Assembly: GCF_905115235.1 (NCBI RefSeq)
Contig: NC_051855.1
Span: 11,770,388 to 11,834,387, forward strand
DNA from: Hermetia illucens
Lineage: Eukaryota; Arthropoda; Insecta; Diptera; Stratiomyidae
DNA length: 64,000 bases
Direction: 5' to 3'
The notes below the pieces were generated by a model that was given only the letters and a program-made list of their open reading frames with translations, was not told the DNA's origin and did no database searches. Both the position numbers and the translations under genes were made by a program. Below are positions 52,761 to 63,600 of the stretch, piece after piece. Each line of letters opens with the position of its first letter. Within the stretch, counting starts at the first letter, position 1.

Positions 52761-55352
52761 TCGCCCACAAACCGAAAAGCATAACTTCCTTTTTTCAAAA
52801 CTCAATAAAAACTATTGTTATGCATCGGAAAATATTTATTTATTTTTTAAAATGTAGGCACATGTCCAAAGGTTTTATTTACATTGTTCTGAAGATCAAA
52901 TCTGTTAGGTGACGCCCCCCATTCTCCATACATTGCGTAAACCGAATTTCTGGCGTTTGTCATGACTCTTGTTAGCATAGCAGGTGTTATTAGGCCTACA
53001 AATAAGTTCTGTCGGTTTTCAAAATAGATGGCGTAGCTTGTTTTTTATTCAATTGATCCACATTTCCAAACATTCATCGGAAAGCTACTTGTCAATAGGC
53101 ACAAACGTCAGTATAAATTATTTAATTGACGTGTAAACAACAATACTTTTTTCATCAACGAAAATGTCCAATTTTGTACCAAATAATGTGTTTTTGCGGG
53201 GAGTTCTACTTCATTATTTCAATATGAAGAAAAAAGCAACCGAAAGTCATCGCATTTTGGTGGAAGTTTATGGTGACCATGCTCTATCTGAGCGAACGTG
53301 TCAGAGGTGGTTTGGACGGTTTAAAAGTGTCAATTTTGACTTGGAAGACGAAGAGCGCGCCGGACGACCAACAATTTTTGAAAATGAAGAATTAGAGGCA
53401 TTGCTCGACCAAAATCCATCGCAAACGCAAGAAGAACTTGGGAAAACACTTGGAGTCACTCAGTAAGCCATTTCCCACCATTTAAAAGCAATGGGAATGA
53501 TCGGAAAGGTCAGAAATTGGGTTCCGTATGAACTGAAGCCAAGGGACGTCGAACGCCGTTTTTTCCCGTGCGAACAACTGCTTCAACGACAAGAAAGGAA
53601 GGGTTTTCTGCATCGAATAGTTACTGGTGATGAAAAGTGGATCCATGACGATAATCACAAGCGTCGGGCAACGTGGGGATACCTCGGCCATGTCTCATCA
53701 TCGACGGCCAAAGCGAATATTCATGGTGAGAAGATCATGCTGTGTATATGGTGGGACCAGCTGGGTGTGGTATACTATGAGCTATTAAAACCGAACGAGC
53801 AAACTCTACCGACATCAAATGATGCGTTTGAGCCGCGAACTCAAGAAAAAATGGCCGCAATACCAGCAAAGGCATGATCAAGTTATTTTGCAACATGACA
53901 ATGCTCGTCCACATGTTGCACAGCCCGTTAAAACATATCTAGAAACGTTGAAATGGGAACTCCTACCCCACCCGCCGTACTCTCCCGACATTGCTCCTTC
54001 TGATTACTATTTGTTCCGGTCGATGCAGCATGGCCTGGCTGACTAGCACTTCTCCAATTACGACGAACTCAAAAAATGGCTCGACGAGTGGATAGCGGCC
54101 AAGCCGGCCAATTTTTGGCGCGATGGTATCTATGAATTGCCTGAAAGATGGAAGAAAGTTGTGGCTAGCGATGGGCAATACTTTGAACAATGAATGTATA
54201 ACCAATTTTTCACAATAAAGCTTCAAATTTAAAGAAAAAACCGACAGAACTTATTTGTAGGCCCTATATGTTGGCAATTTCTTCTTGGATGTTGGTCTTC
54301 AAATCTTGTAGGGTTCTTGGACGGTTTACATAAACACGGGATTTCAAGAAAACCCCATAGAAAAAAATCACAAGGGGACAGATCGGGAGAGCGTGCCGGC
54401 CATTCCAAATCGCCTCTAATTGAGATAAGGCGCTCTGGAAAGTGTTCCCTCAAAACAGCCATCGATGCTCTTGAACTGTGTGCTGTTGCACGGTCTTGTT
54501 GGAACCAAGTGTCCCCCAAATCCAAATTTTCTAGCCGTCGGAAAAAAAAATTCTGTAGCATGTTTACATACCAGTCCAAATTCACTGTCACTGTAACCTC
54601 ATTTTCCTCAAAAAACCAGGGGACCAATAATTCCAGCTGAGGAAATTGCACACCACACTTGTGACTTTTGGTGAATGCAAAGGATTTTGATGCAATTCTC
54701 GAGGGTTGGGATGTTTTGTTTGCTACCTGACCCACACAAATGAAAATGGGCTTCATCACTAAAAAAAAACAATAGCACCCTCGGGAACGACATCAAGAAG
54801 AAGCTCACACGCGTTCATCCCAGAATTGAAGTCACGTTTTGAAAGTTCCTGCACCATCGCCATCTTATAGGGATGAAAATGAAGATCATCACGAAGAATT
54901 CTTCTCACAAAACAATCGGATAGTCCAAGGGCAGATGCGTGTTTGCGCGCAGAACGCCGTGGCGATCGCAACGTTGACGCTCTCACTGCTTCAATGTTCT
55001 CAGGTGATCTAACGGGCCGAGGGACTCCAGTTCTTCCTTTTGTAGCACTTGCAGTTTGTCTGAATGTAGTGACCCATGTAACAATTGATTTGCGGTCTGG
55101 GACGCGAGCCAACGGAGCTAAATTAAAGCGATTCCGAAATGCACGCTGTGTTGCAATAACCGAACATCCGCCTGAAAAGTAAACCTCAATGGCATAGGCA
55201 CGCTCCTCACTATTCCAACGCAAGATGGCGACTGAACTGTGTCGGGACAAAGCTTTACAGTATCCCCTCTTGAACGAGACCACTAGCGCTCCGCTATGAC
55301 ATCAACTAACTGAGTGGCGCCCATTTTAAAAAGGGAAGTTATGCTGCCGCAC
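52761..55352 (-). mobile_element. DD41D-type IS630/Tc1/mariner transposon with DUF4817-like HTH, split by a mariner
   Basis: Inverted ends share AGCATAACTTCC and a T run followed by AAAA (52779-52800 and, reversed, 55346-55324). The minus strand encodes the transposase. 55283-54759: RWNSEERAYAIEVYFSGGCS then VIATQRAFRNRFN, and VPDRKSIVTWVTTFRQTASA, a DUF4817-like HTH, then SPRRSARKHASALGLSD. Catalytic part: SDEAHFHLCGS, TWFQQDRATAHSSRAS, EWPARSPDLSPCDFFLWGFL. The second and third Asp are 41 residues apart (DD41D). There are stops or shifts, for example before SDEAHF. TACAAGGTG occurs at 52752-52760 and 55353-55361; it may be target duplication, or only the inner TA is. A complete mariner sits at 52993-54265, so about 1.3 kb belongs to this element. 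Confidence 0.85.
52993..54265 (+). mobile_element. Mariner (DD34D) transposon, ~1.27 kb, nearly full length
   Basis: Inverted ends GGCCTACAAATAAGTTCTGT continuing CGGTTTT at 52993, and the same sequence reversed ending at 54264-54265, next to TA. The transposase starts at 53164 (MSNFVPNNVFLRGVLLHYFN), with the HTH ATESHRILVEVYGDHALSER and WFGRFKSVNFDLEDEERAGR, D1 in VTGDEKWIHDDN, D2 in QHDNARPHVA and D3 in YSPDIAPSDYYLF. D2 to D3 is 34 residues. Damage: a stop at 53464-53466 (after LGVTQ), a frame shift near 53815 and a stop near 54044. Ends and catalytic residues survive, so it is a fairly young but dead copy. Confidence 0.93.
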
Positions 55353-55879
55353 TACAAGGTGCGGTACCGGTACCGGTAAAATTGGACAAAACTTCCGTTT
55401 TTCACTCCAGAAGCTGTGTATGAACCTGGAAGGCCACATTCTGGTTGACGGTGGTTTTTGGGGTACTTTACATCGATTAATTAGCGAAATTTTAATTCCA
55501 AGTAGGTAAAAATGGCAAGGAAAACCAAGACGCCTAAAAACGGAACAAATTGTCCCAACTGCTCCTCCTGGTTGGGGGTTGGGTTGGGCTGACAACCCTA
55601 CACGGAAAACTGATGTTACGAAGCCACGAAAGGAGCCTCGGACAGGATTGATTTTACAACGACAACAGATTAACGATTTGCGCATTTTCTCATGGAATGT
55701 GCGCTCCCTTTACAGACCGAATGCTGCTGAGCAGCTAGCCGATACCCTGTCCCAATATAAGGCTGATGTAACAGCGTTGCAAAAAAGATGTGATGGACAG
55801 GGATCGGTTTCCTGAAGAGAGCCGCTACACCATATATTATAGCAGGCATCCAGGAAACCATGTGCTCGGAGTAGGCTTC

Positions 55880-56769
55880 CTAATAATAATAATCGTTGGT
55901 GCAACAATCCATATTGGATCAGGGCCTTGAAGTGTGATAGAGCATTTCATTCAAGACCGTTAGTTAGTTTAGTTATCTGGGGGGAGCCGCAGCTCCGAGC
56001 ACTCAGGCCATTATTAGGCCCATTGTACTATCCCCGTAAGTTGCCTATTCAATGGCTTCTCGCTACGGTGTTCGCAGGCTTTAGCGAATCTGAGAACATT
56101 CTCAAGAGGCAGAGAGTGTGCAGATTCTTCATTGAAGAAAACCTTGCCAAGGTGTCTTCGTCTGAGATCTGAGGATGCCGGGCAGCTGCATAAAAAGTTC
56201 AGGGCTGTCTCCTCCTCCTCCTCACATTGGCTGCACACAACCGAAACCACTACCCCAATCTTTTCCATATGGTAGTTTAAGGGGCAGTGTCCCGTCAAAA
56301 GCCCTACTAGGGTTTTCATGTCCCACTTCTTAAGGGACAACAAAAATGCCGTTCTAGTGGCCCTAGGCTCCTTCACAAGGATTTTCGCTTGCCGGCAAGA
56401 GTCCAAATTTCTCCACTCGGTGGCGTGAATCCTTGCAATTTCACCCTTCAGTGTAGACTTGACAGTAGATGGTCGGATTCCAAGAGCTGGTTCTGGCCCC
56501 ACCATTGTGGATCCAGACCGTCGGCGTGCCAGTCTGTTAGTCTGCTCAAGACCGTAACAGTACACTACAGAACACAGTAGGAGGCAATGTGGTCAGCATT
56601 ACGCTCGCTCGAGATTATTACCCTGATTTGACTCAGGTACTCATTCACAGCTGAGTCGACTGGTATCTGACGTCAAATCACGATACGAATCCCATTGCCA
56701 CCAATGAGATTTGAAGCGCTACCTTCCGTTTGATAGTTTTGTGCTCTAACCACTCAGCTATCCGGACAC
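55880..56769 (-). mobile_element. tRNA-derived SINE with intact head, split by a LINE
   Basis: Minus strand, 5' end at 56769. The tRNA-like head GTCCGGATAGCTGAGTGGTT (A box TAGCTGAGTGG) is followed by GGTAGCGCTTCAAATCTCAT (B box near CTTCAAATC). The body runs to TACGGTCTTGA, then after the LINE insertion the tail CCTTGATCCAATATGGATTG-like end and (ATT)n at 55881-55893. SINE proper is about 290 bp. Flanks TAGGCTTC at 55872-55879 and 56770-56777 are the target duplication within RTE codons (...GVGF/LVSQ...). Confidence 0.85.
55961..56545 (-). mobile_element. I-group LINE 3' end inside the SINE
   Basis: Minus strand: GPEPALGIRPSTVKSTLKGE then FLLSLKKWDMKTLVGLLTGH, CPLNYHMEKIGVV, a Cys-rich CSQCEEEEETALNFLCSCPA motif and RRHLGKVFFNEESAHSLPLE, open for about 180 codons. 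The 3' tail is AACTAAACTAACTAA (antisense at 55961). Flanked by TCAAGACCGT at 55951-55960 and 56546-56555. It is the best preserved of the three 3' ends of this family in the window and so probably the youngest. Confidence 0.88.
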
Positions 56770-58625
56770 TAGGCTTCTTAGTCAGCCAAAAAATGAAACC
56801 TGCTGTTGTCGGCTTTGAAAATATAAGCGAAAGGCTATGCACTGTGTGTTTGCGAGGCAAGTTTCAAAATATAAACGTTCACGCCCCTACAGAGGAGACT
56901 GCAGAGTCGGAGAAGGATACCTTCAGTTGAGCGGAGCCTTGCAGCCTGTCCCAAGTACGGTATCAAAATCATACTTGGAGATTTCAGCAGTCAAGTACGA
57001 ACGGAGCACGTATTCAGGCGATACGTCGGCTCCCATAGCCTACACACGGATACCAATGATAACGGACTGCGGATTATTCAGCAGTATCGCACGAAATGGT
57101 TGTTGGAAGTACTTGGTCTTGCGCGGAAAGCGGTCCACAAACTTACATGGGCCTTTCCAGACGAGACCACTTTCAACCAAATTGACCACGTGCTGATTGA
57201 ACGCCGCCACCTCTCAGCCTTGATGTATGTCAGAACATCTAGGGGGGCCAATATAGACTTGTATGACAATCTCGTTGGCATGGTGCTCCGGGTTCGAATT
57301 ACGACACCACTAACAATCCCCTCTGACAATCAGGTGAGAGTGAATACTGAAGGCATCCACAACACAAGCCTCCCTATAAGAGGGAAATGGATGTCGCAAT
57401 AACCGCAGTCAACAGAGATCCTCGAGATGAAGCATGAACAAATGATCTTCACAATCACCTGAAGACCGTTAATATTGATACGGCCACAAAGATACTTGGC
57501 TCCAGCCGCAAAAAAGGTCGGCACAGCTGGTTTGACACTGAATGTAAGCTAGCTACGGAACGCCGCATACTTAGTAATGTTGCATTCTTAAAGAACGCGG
57601 ACACGCGCGGAGACTTATCACAAACTACGCCGAACGCAGAAGCGACTTCACAGACGGAAAAAGGAAGCTTGGGAGAACCAACAAGTCTGTGAACTAGAAA
57701 AGTACAGGGAGCAAACGCACCAGGCGTGGAGGTTTTAGCAACAAGTCAGCAGGATGAAGCCTTATATACTTCGATGTGTTCATCCTGCCGAGACAAAGAG
57801 GGAAATCTGATTTCCGACAGAATGGGCATATTTGAGCGATGGGTTGAGTACTTTCATGAACTACTGAACAACCAGAACATCGGCGAGTTGGAGGTCCCGC
57901 TAACTGAAGACGACGGACAAATACAAGTATAGAAGAAACAGTCCGTGCAATTCATCGGCTTAAAACTCATAAGTCACCAGGAGCCGATGGAATTACAGCC
58001 GAATTAGTTATATATGGAGGCAACCAAGTGGTTCATCAACTTGTGCTCAAGGTATGGGACAACGAATCAATGCCTGACGATTGGCAACGATGCATTATCT
58101 GTTTCATACTTAAAAAGGGAGATATCATACAGTGCAGCAAGTGCAGAGGTATCACGTTGCTGAGTATCATTTATAAGATATTTTCCGCTATCTTGCTAGG
58201 TCGGATAACCCCATACGCCTAGAACATCATTGGCCCATTCCATGCGACAAGCAATGGAAAAACTGTTGGAATCTGGACACCCTGACCAATGTGCGAGGCC
58301 AGATAAAAGCAGCAGGATCACTTTCAAGATCATGCGACATCAACAACGATCTACGACAAGGGGATGCCCTATCATGCATCCTCTTTAACCTGGCCCTCGA
58401 GAAAGTGATCCCTGATGTTGAGGTAAATGCAAGAGATACAATCTTCTCTTTCAGACGAGGCAGACCCTGCCTAAGATGGAGCGATGGTGTAGGTCAGGAC
58501 GCCAGACAGCTTTTAGGGATATCGAATTGGTGGACCTCGGTGCAAAACCGGGATGTCTGGAGTTCCTTATTAAGGCAGGCCTAGACCGGATACTGGTTTT
58601 TGCGTCGTTGATGATGATGATGAAT

Positions 58626-59430
58626 GGCAAGACTGCAAGGAGGTGTAAAAGTGTTGAGGGAATCAACGTGGTAGCAAACTTCCAAGAGTCAAAAAGGTCT
58701 TCCAAGAAAGTTGAACCCGCATAGCCGTAGTACCTCAGAAGCCGAAGGGCAGCTCTACACAAATTTAGAGTTAGCAACACAAATCCTTCGTAGCTCCTCA
58801 ACTAGTTGTATACTCTCGTGGGAGATTCTCAGCGCCTTCCCTTTAACAGGTGAGGTCGTCTCCAAGGGATCCCACCTGTGAGGCACTCGATCAAGAGCCA
58901 ACTCCCTTCTGGGCCAAGGAGCAGTAGAGGATGTTCTGGACCGAGAAAACGCAATCGAAAAAAGCGCACTATCCAACCTAATGGCTCGCAGTCCCAGAAT
59001 ATCAGGCTGACATGCTCCTTAAGGGGGAAGTAGGGTTAATCGTGTCAAAATAAAGGTACATTTTTGTGATTTTGTTTTTCAGATTGGTGAAAATAATTCT
59101 TCCAAGTGGGCTGCGAATGCTTTGGCTTCGTCCTGATTAGGTCTGGAATTTTGTTGATATCAGCCGGTCAGCAAGTAGGCTGATCTCCTGGTATGTGATG
59201 TCCTGGTAAGTACGAATATAACTTAAGATTGACCATACACAACGTTGTGATTTTTAGTATTTAATTAATTTGATATTACATATAATATTAATAGTAAAGG
59301 TTTCTATGATTTGTTAAAAGTAATATTTTAAAATTTACATATAATTGAATGTCTTCAGTAATTATTAGCACTCGCTTTTACAATCAGATACAGAATTTTT
59401 ATATATAAATAAAAAAAAAAAGAGAAAGTG
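58626..59430. other. Unassigned; downstream flank of the next host gene
   Basis: 58.65-59.0 kb is mid-GC with no identifiable family. From 59.2 kb the sequence is AT-rich and would hold the 3' UTR of the minus-strand gene at 59431. No clear AATAAA within 200 bases of its stop. Confidence 0.4.
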
Positions 59431-60195
59431 TTAAAGGCAACCATTACCCCAACAGCCACACCACGGAATCTTACCGCCATTATGTGAGCTAACTGAGATT
59501 TTTCTGCGTTGCGAATGCGTACTCTGACTGGTGGAGGATTCACGTGACGACGCAAAGCTATTACTATTCCTTTCCGACACTGAAGTTCCGACCTCATGAA
59601 AGTTACTGCTGCCCTGTCGTCTGCCATCCATGGCAACAATGGCCGATGCACCAGCACCACTTGCCCCACTATACGCTGAACCAAAGGAGCTATGAGCCGG
59701 CAAGGTATCCACTGTGCCTTCACTATATCGTCGTGAACATTTTCGAGGATATTTCATTGATTCTTCACTTAATTTACGCGTGCAATGGTGCGTAGTTGCA
59801 CCGTGATGGTGATGATGATGATGATGATGGGAATGGCCAGCGTTGCTAGTTCGTCTTGCCCCAAAATGCGGAGAATTCGGGGTGCTCTGGGTGATTAGGT
59901 CGCATGGAGCTTTGTGACTTTTTTGGAGGTCACTCGTTAGGCTGGTACCGATTTGGGAGGTTGTCACCTTATTTGATAGTGTGTTTTCCTCTGTTTTTCG
60001 ATCACAATATTTTTCGTTTTTTTCTTCGTCGTATTTTCTCGTATCACTGAATGTTATGGAGATCCGTCTTGGGGCTTTCCGTTTAGTGGTATCCGATCCT
60101 GATGAGCTCTGTGGGAAGAAGATTGGCGTTAATTGTAGAAAATTTGATCTCGCTCGAGAGAATCGTCGTCTAGCCTCGTCCCTAAATTTTAGCCC
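59431..60195 (-). CDS. Last coding exon of an unrecognised host gene, Cys-rich C-terminus
   Basis: Minus strand. The acceptor TTCTTACAG ends at 60196 and the exon opens in phase 0: GLKFRDEARRRFSRARSNFL, QLTPIFFPQSSSGSDTTKRK, APRRISITFSDTRKYDEEKN. It runs 254 codons without a stop to SSHNGGKIPWCGCWGNGCL at 59431. Features: basic and Ser-rich RRIS/RRKIS motifs (kinase-type sites), a run of nine His coded by a (CAT)n stretch at 59806-59832, a Gly/Ala/Ser-rich spacer, and a tail with three Cys among the last eight residues. The tail suits palmitoylation and is not a CaaX box. The composition is that of the disordered C-terminus of a signalling protein. I do not recognise it. Upstream exons must lie beyond the LINE cluster, past the window edge. 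Confidence 0.7.
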   Translation of the reverse strand, partial: GLKFRDEARRRFSRARSNFLQLTPIFFPQSSSGSDTTKRKAPRRISITFSDTRKYDEEKNEKYCDRKTEENTLSNKVTTSQIGTSLTSDLQKSHKAPCDLITQSTPNSPHFGARRTSNAGHSHHHHHHHHHGATTHHCTRKLSEESMKYPRKCSRRYSEGTVDTLPAHSSFGSAYSGASGAGASAIVAMDGRRQGSSNFHEVGTSVSERNSNSFASSRESSTSQSTHSQRRKISVSSHNGGKIPWCGCWGNGCL

Positions 60196-60419
60196 CTGTA
60201 AGAATTTGCTTTTTCAACCTCACTAGAAGGATCTTGAATTTGGGAGTGGAGAAGAAAAGGGGGGGGGGGGAATATGGAGGGCTTAGGGGAGGGACTTAGA
60301 GTGAACTGACAAAAAATGGTGGAAAGAAGATGACTCAAAACCAAACTCTTGAAGTCAAGGCGCAAGAATTATGCGTTCTACCTATTACCCTTTCACTTGA
60401 TTAAAATACCCGACAGGAG
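60196..60419. other. Intron start with a G run
   Basis: Intronic sequence upstream (minus sense) of the last exon; a run of 10 G lies at about 60260-60270. No element recognised before the LINE pieces begin. Confidence 0.4.
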
Positions 60420-60650
60420 AGGCAAGTGGGGCTCTCTAGTAGTGTTGCGGTAGGACCTAAAGAAGCAGCGATGAGGAACCACAAGAATGCTGTATGAGGA
60501 GATACGAGCATTGACAAACAAGAGCAATCAACGCAACGTACCCCCTGGCCAGGAGGACGATTCTTCCAGGCTATGCAGGAGATGCGAAGGTGAAGGCCAT
60601 ATAGCGAAGGACTGCGACAAAACACCTTCATATATGTCCTGTATAAAAGA
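60420..60650 (+). mobile_element. LINE ORF1 zinc-knuckle fragment
   Basis: Plus strand near 60570 encodes LCRRCEGEGHIAKDCDKTPS, a CCHC knuckle as in R1/I-type ORF1 ends, followed by a stop. The upstream frame is degraded. Isolated fragment. Confidence 0.5.
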
Positions 60651-63600
60651 CTAGACTGGGGGAGGGAGAATCCGTCGAGAACTCGCCTCAACATCGAACA
60701 CGTATGCGGAATGGTGTACTTTTGCATGGTTTGAACCCCAGGAGTCCTAGGACATCAAGGGAAGTCGATAACACCTGCAAAATTCATGCCAGGCGTAGTT
60801 GAATGGCAGGTGCCTTCGGCTGTGATCCAACCAGCATGTTCAGTATATTCTTTTGCTTCCGTTACCCAAAACTTTTCTGCCTGGACGCTCTGTAAGGATT
60901 CGTTGAGTGATCTGAAAAAACTCCGCTGCCTCCTTACATACGTTTCATTCTGGACACGTCTAGAGTGACTTTCATCATACCGTCGTAACCGACTGCATAT
61001 GACAGAAAGTTGCTGCTTTAGTGTGTCCACGTCGCAGGAATTCGGACAGCAGAGCATCCTTCAGATCGCCAATTCGAGCATGGGTTCCTTGTAGAATTCC
61101 TAGGTACTTGTAGAAGTCTGCCTCGGTCATAGCTTCGATGTGGATGTCACCAATGCTATGTTCGGCATGCGGCTTGTGATGACTTTTGCGGATGGCTTGG
61201 ATTCGACACTTGTCTAACCCAAACTCCATCCGAATATCACGGCGGAACATGTCTATTATTTACAACCGACTTCTAAGATGGTCGTCAGTACCAGCATACA
61301 GTTTGACGTCATCTAAGTACATCAAGTGTGCCAGTTCGTACTTAGCACGTAGGCCATAGTTTATTGCAAAACCATGCCCCTCCACGGAGGTGGAAAATCT
61401 TAGAAAGACACGTCCGCCGCAGCTCCGCCGCCCGAACGGCAGAACTACAGCGGGCGCGTGTGGGATTCACACCCACTAAAAACCACCCCCGGTCTCTCCA
61501 GCCCCAGCCCCGCGGGACCACCATTGAGGTATTACTTCGCGGGGTAGGTTTGCTCTTAGGCACTCATCCTTCTCCTATTTGCAGCTTTCCTCCTTCTTTG
61601 TTCCTTCAGCAACTCCTTTTGCATTTGGATGATTGCGGAGCCAACCGCAAGCCACTTCTCCTCGGACTCCAGCATCTCAGTAACCAAGCTCTCCTGCCCA
61701 GCATCTTGTTTAAGCTCCTTCTCTCAATCGCAAATCGTGGGCAGTGAAACATCACATGCTCTGGATCCTCCGGTATGCCATCGGGACATCGGAACAGTTC
61801 GGAGAATCATCCAACCCAAAGCGGTGCAGATACTGCCTGTAGCAACCACCGTGCCCCGTGAGGAACTGGGTAATGTGGTAGTTGGTCTCCCCATGTTTTC
61901 ACTCAAGCCACACTCCAATGTTGGGAATGAGCCTGTGCGTCCACCGACCTTTCGCAGACTCGTCCCATCTGCGTTGCCAGAGATCAAGCGACTCTGACCT
62001 TGCCGCATTTCTACGCTGTGCATGCTCCTCCATATGTCACTCATTTCTTTGCCCAGGATGTCAACCGGGATCATGCCTGCCACCACCAACACTGCCTCAT
62101 CTGATGTGGTTCTAAAACCACTGCAAACCCTCAAAGCCATCCGCCGGTAAACCGACTTCACCTGCTTCCGTCTCTGAGAGTTTGCAAGCGCCTCTGCTCA
62201 CACAGGCGACGAGTAGAGCAGGATGGAGCGCACCACTCCGGCTAGCACCAACCTCCGGCAATGTTTCGGCCCACCAATATTTGGCAACATTTTTGCAAGT
62301 GCTGTGGTGGCACTGGCTGCCTTTTGGCATGCATACTCTAGGTGTTCCCTAAAACTCAATTTGGTGTCAATTATTACCCCCAGGTATTTGATACGACCGT
62401 ATGTCCACCGATCTCCACTTTTACAGTGTTATTTTTCCTGCGGTTCGTTATTAAGACCGCTTCCGTTTTCGCGTCCGCCAAGGTCAGCCCGGCCTTTTCT
62501 AGCCAGGACTTTACCGCTTTCACTGTTTCCGTTGCGTAAACCTCCACATCTTCTATGTGTTTTGCTGCAACAACCACAGCTAGGTCATCAGCAAAGCCGA
62601 CAATTGTAGTTCCCTCTGGGACATGATATTCCACAACAGGGGACCAAGTACCGATCCCTGTGGTACCCCGGCTGTGACAATGTACTCTTTGGGGCCCTCA
62701 TCCATCCCGTACCAGAGAGTCCTCTCTGAGAGGTAGTTTTCCATCAAATTCGCTAAGTATCCGGGGACACCTATGTCAGCCAATGCCCGTTTAATTCTAT
62801 TCCAGTTGGCCGAGTTGAATGCGTTTTTGACATCCAACGCCACCACGGCACAGCAGCCGCCAGAAATCAGTGCACCTTTTGCCAGGTTTACCACTATGCC
62901 AATTGCGTCCACCGTAGAGTGGGCACGTCGGAAACTAAACTGGCGTTCCGACAAACCATTGCTGGCTTCGACGATGGGCAGGAGTCTGTTGTAGATGACT
63001 TTCTCCATCATCTTCCCCATTGTATCCAACAGGCAGATAGGACGATACAACGCTGGGTTTCCAGGTGGCTTGCCAGGCTTCGGAAGCAACACCAACTTTT
63101 GCTTTTTCCACTGGGCAGGGAATATTCCTTCTTTTAGGCACGCCTCGAAGGTGTTGGCGAAAAGTTCGGGCCTAGTCTTCACTGCCAGTTTCAAAGCTCG
63201 GTTGGGGATGCCGTCCAAACCTGGGGCCTTGTTGTCACCGAACCTACCACATATTTCCCGCAGCTCCTCCACAGTTACGGGCGGTATTATGCCGTCATTT
63301 AGCTGGACAAAAATTTGCCTTCCCCTATTTTCGTGGTGAGGGAACAGAGTGGTAACAATATGTTTCAGGAGGCGCGGACAGGTCATCTGGGGTGATTTCC
63401 GCAGCCTTTTCATCGCCACTCTGTAAACCTCGCTCCAAGGGTTTATGTCGAAACCATGCTCTCTAGTATCATTCAGTAACCATGAAAGGGGATTCAGTGC
63501 CATACAAAAGCCCCTCTGTTTACGGATGGGCTCTGAGGTATTAGCACCCTCAGATGTACGCACTGATAAGGTGGTATGCCACCCTTCCATGACTGTCGCC

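Larger units (their letters stand above)
55362..58625 (+). mobile_element. RTE-clade LINE, near full span, with nested SINE and LINE
   Basis: Plus strand. 55600-55860 and 56777-57500 together form an APE endonuclease: LRIFSWNVRSLYRPNAAEQL with ADTLSQYKADVTALQ, FLVSQ, GFENISERLCT, FQNINVHAPTEE, TTFNQIDHVLIERRHLSALM. Linker to about 57900 (GIFERWVEYFHELLNNQNIG). RT start at 58000-58222 (NESMPDDWQRCIICFILKKG, CRGITLLSIIYKIFSAILLG). Palm at 58310-58440 (LRQGDALSCILFNLALEKVI), joined directly to the C-terminal GRPCLRWSDGVGQDARQLLG at 58453, so the YADD region is deleted. It ends with the hairpin and GATGATGATGATG at about 58607-58620. Several frame breaks. 55880-56769 is a SINE insertion. Confidence 0.88.

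Noticed and set aside
59806-59832. (ATG)n/(CAT)n run considered as an RTE tail
   Set aside because: RTE ends have GAT tails, but here the run is inside an open host exon and encodes nine His, with no RTE sequence beside it.
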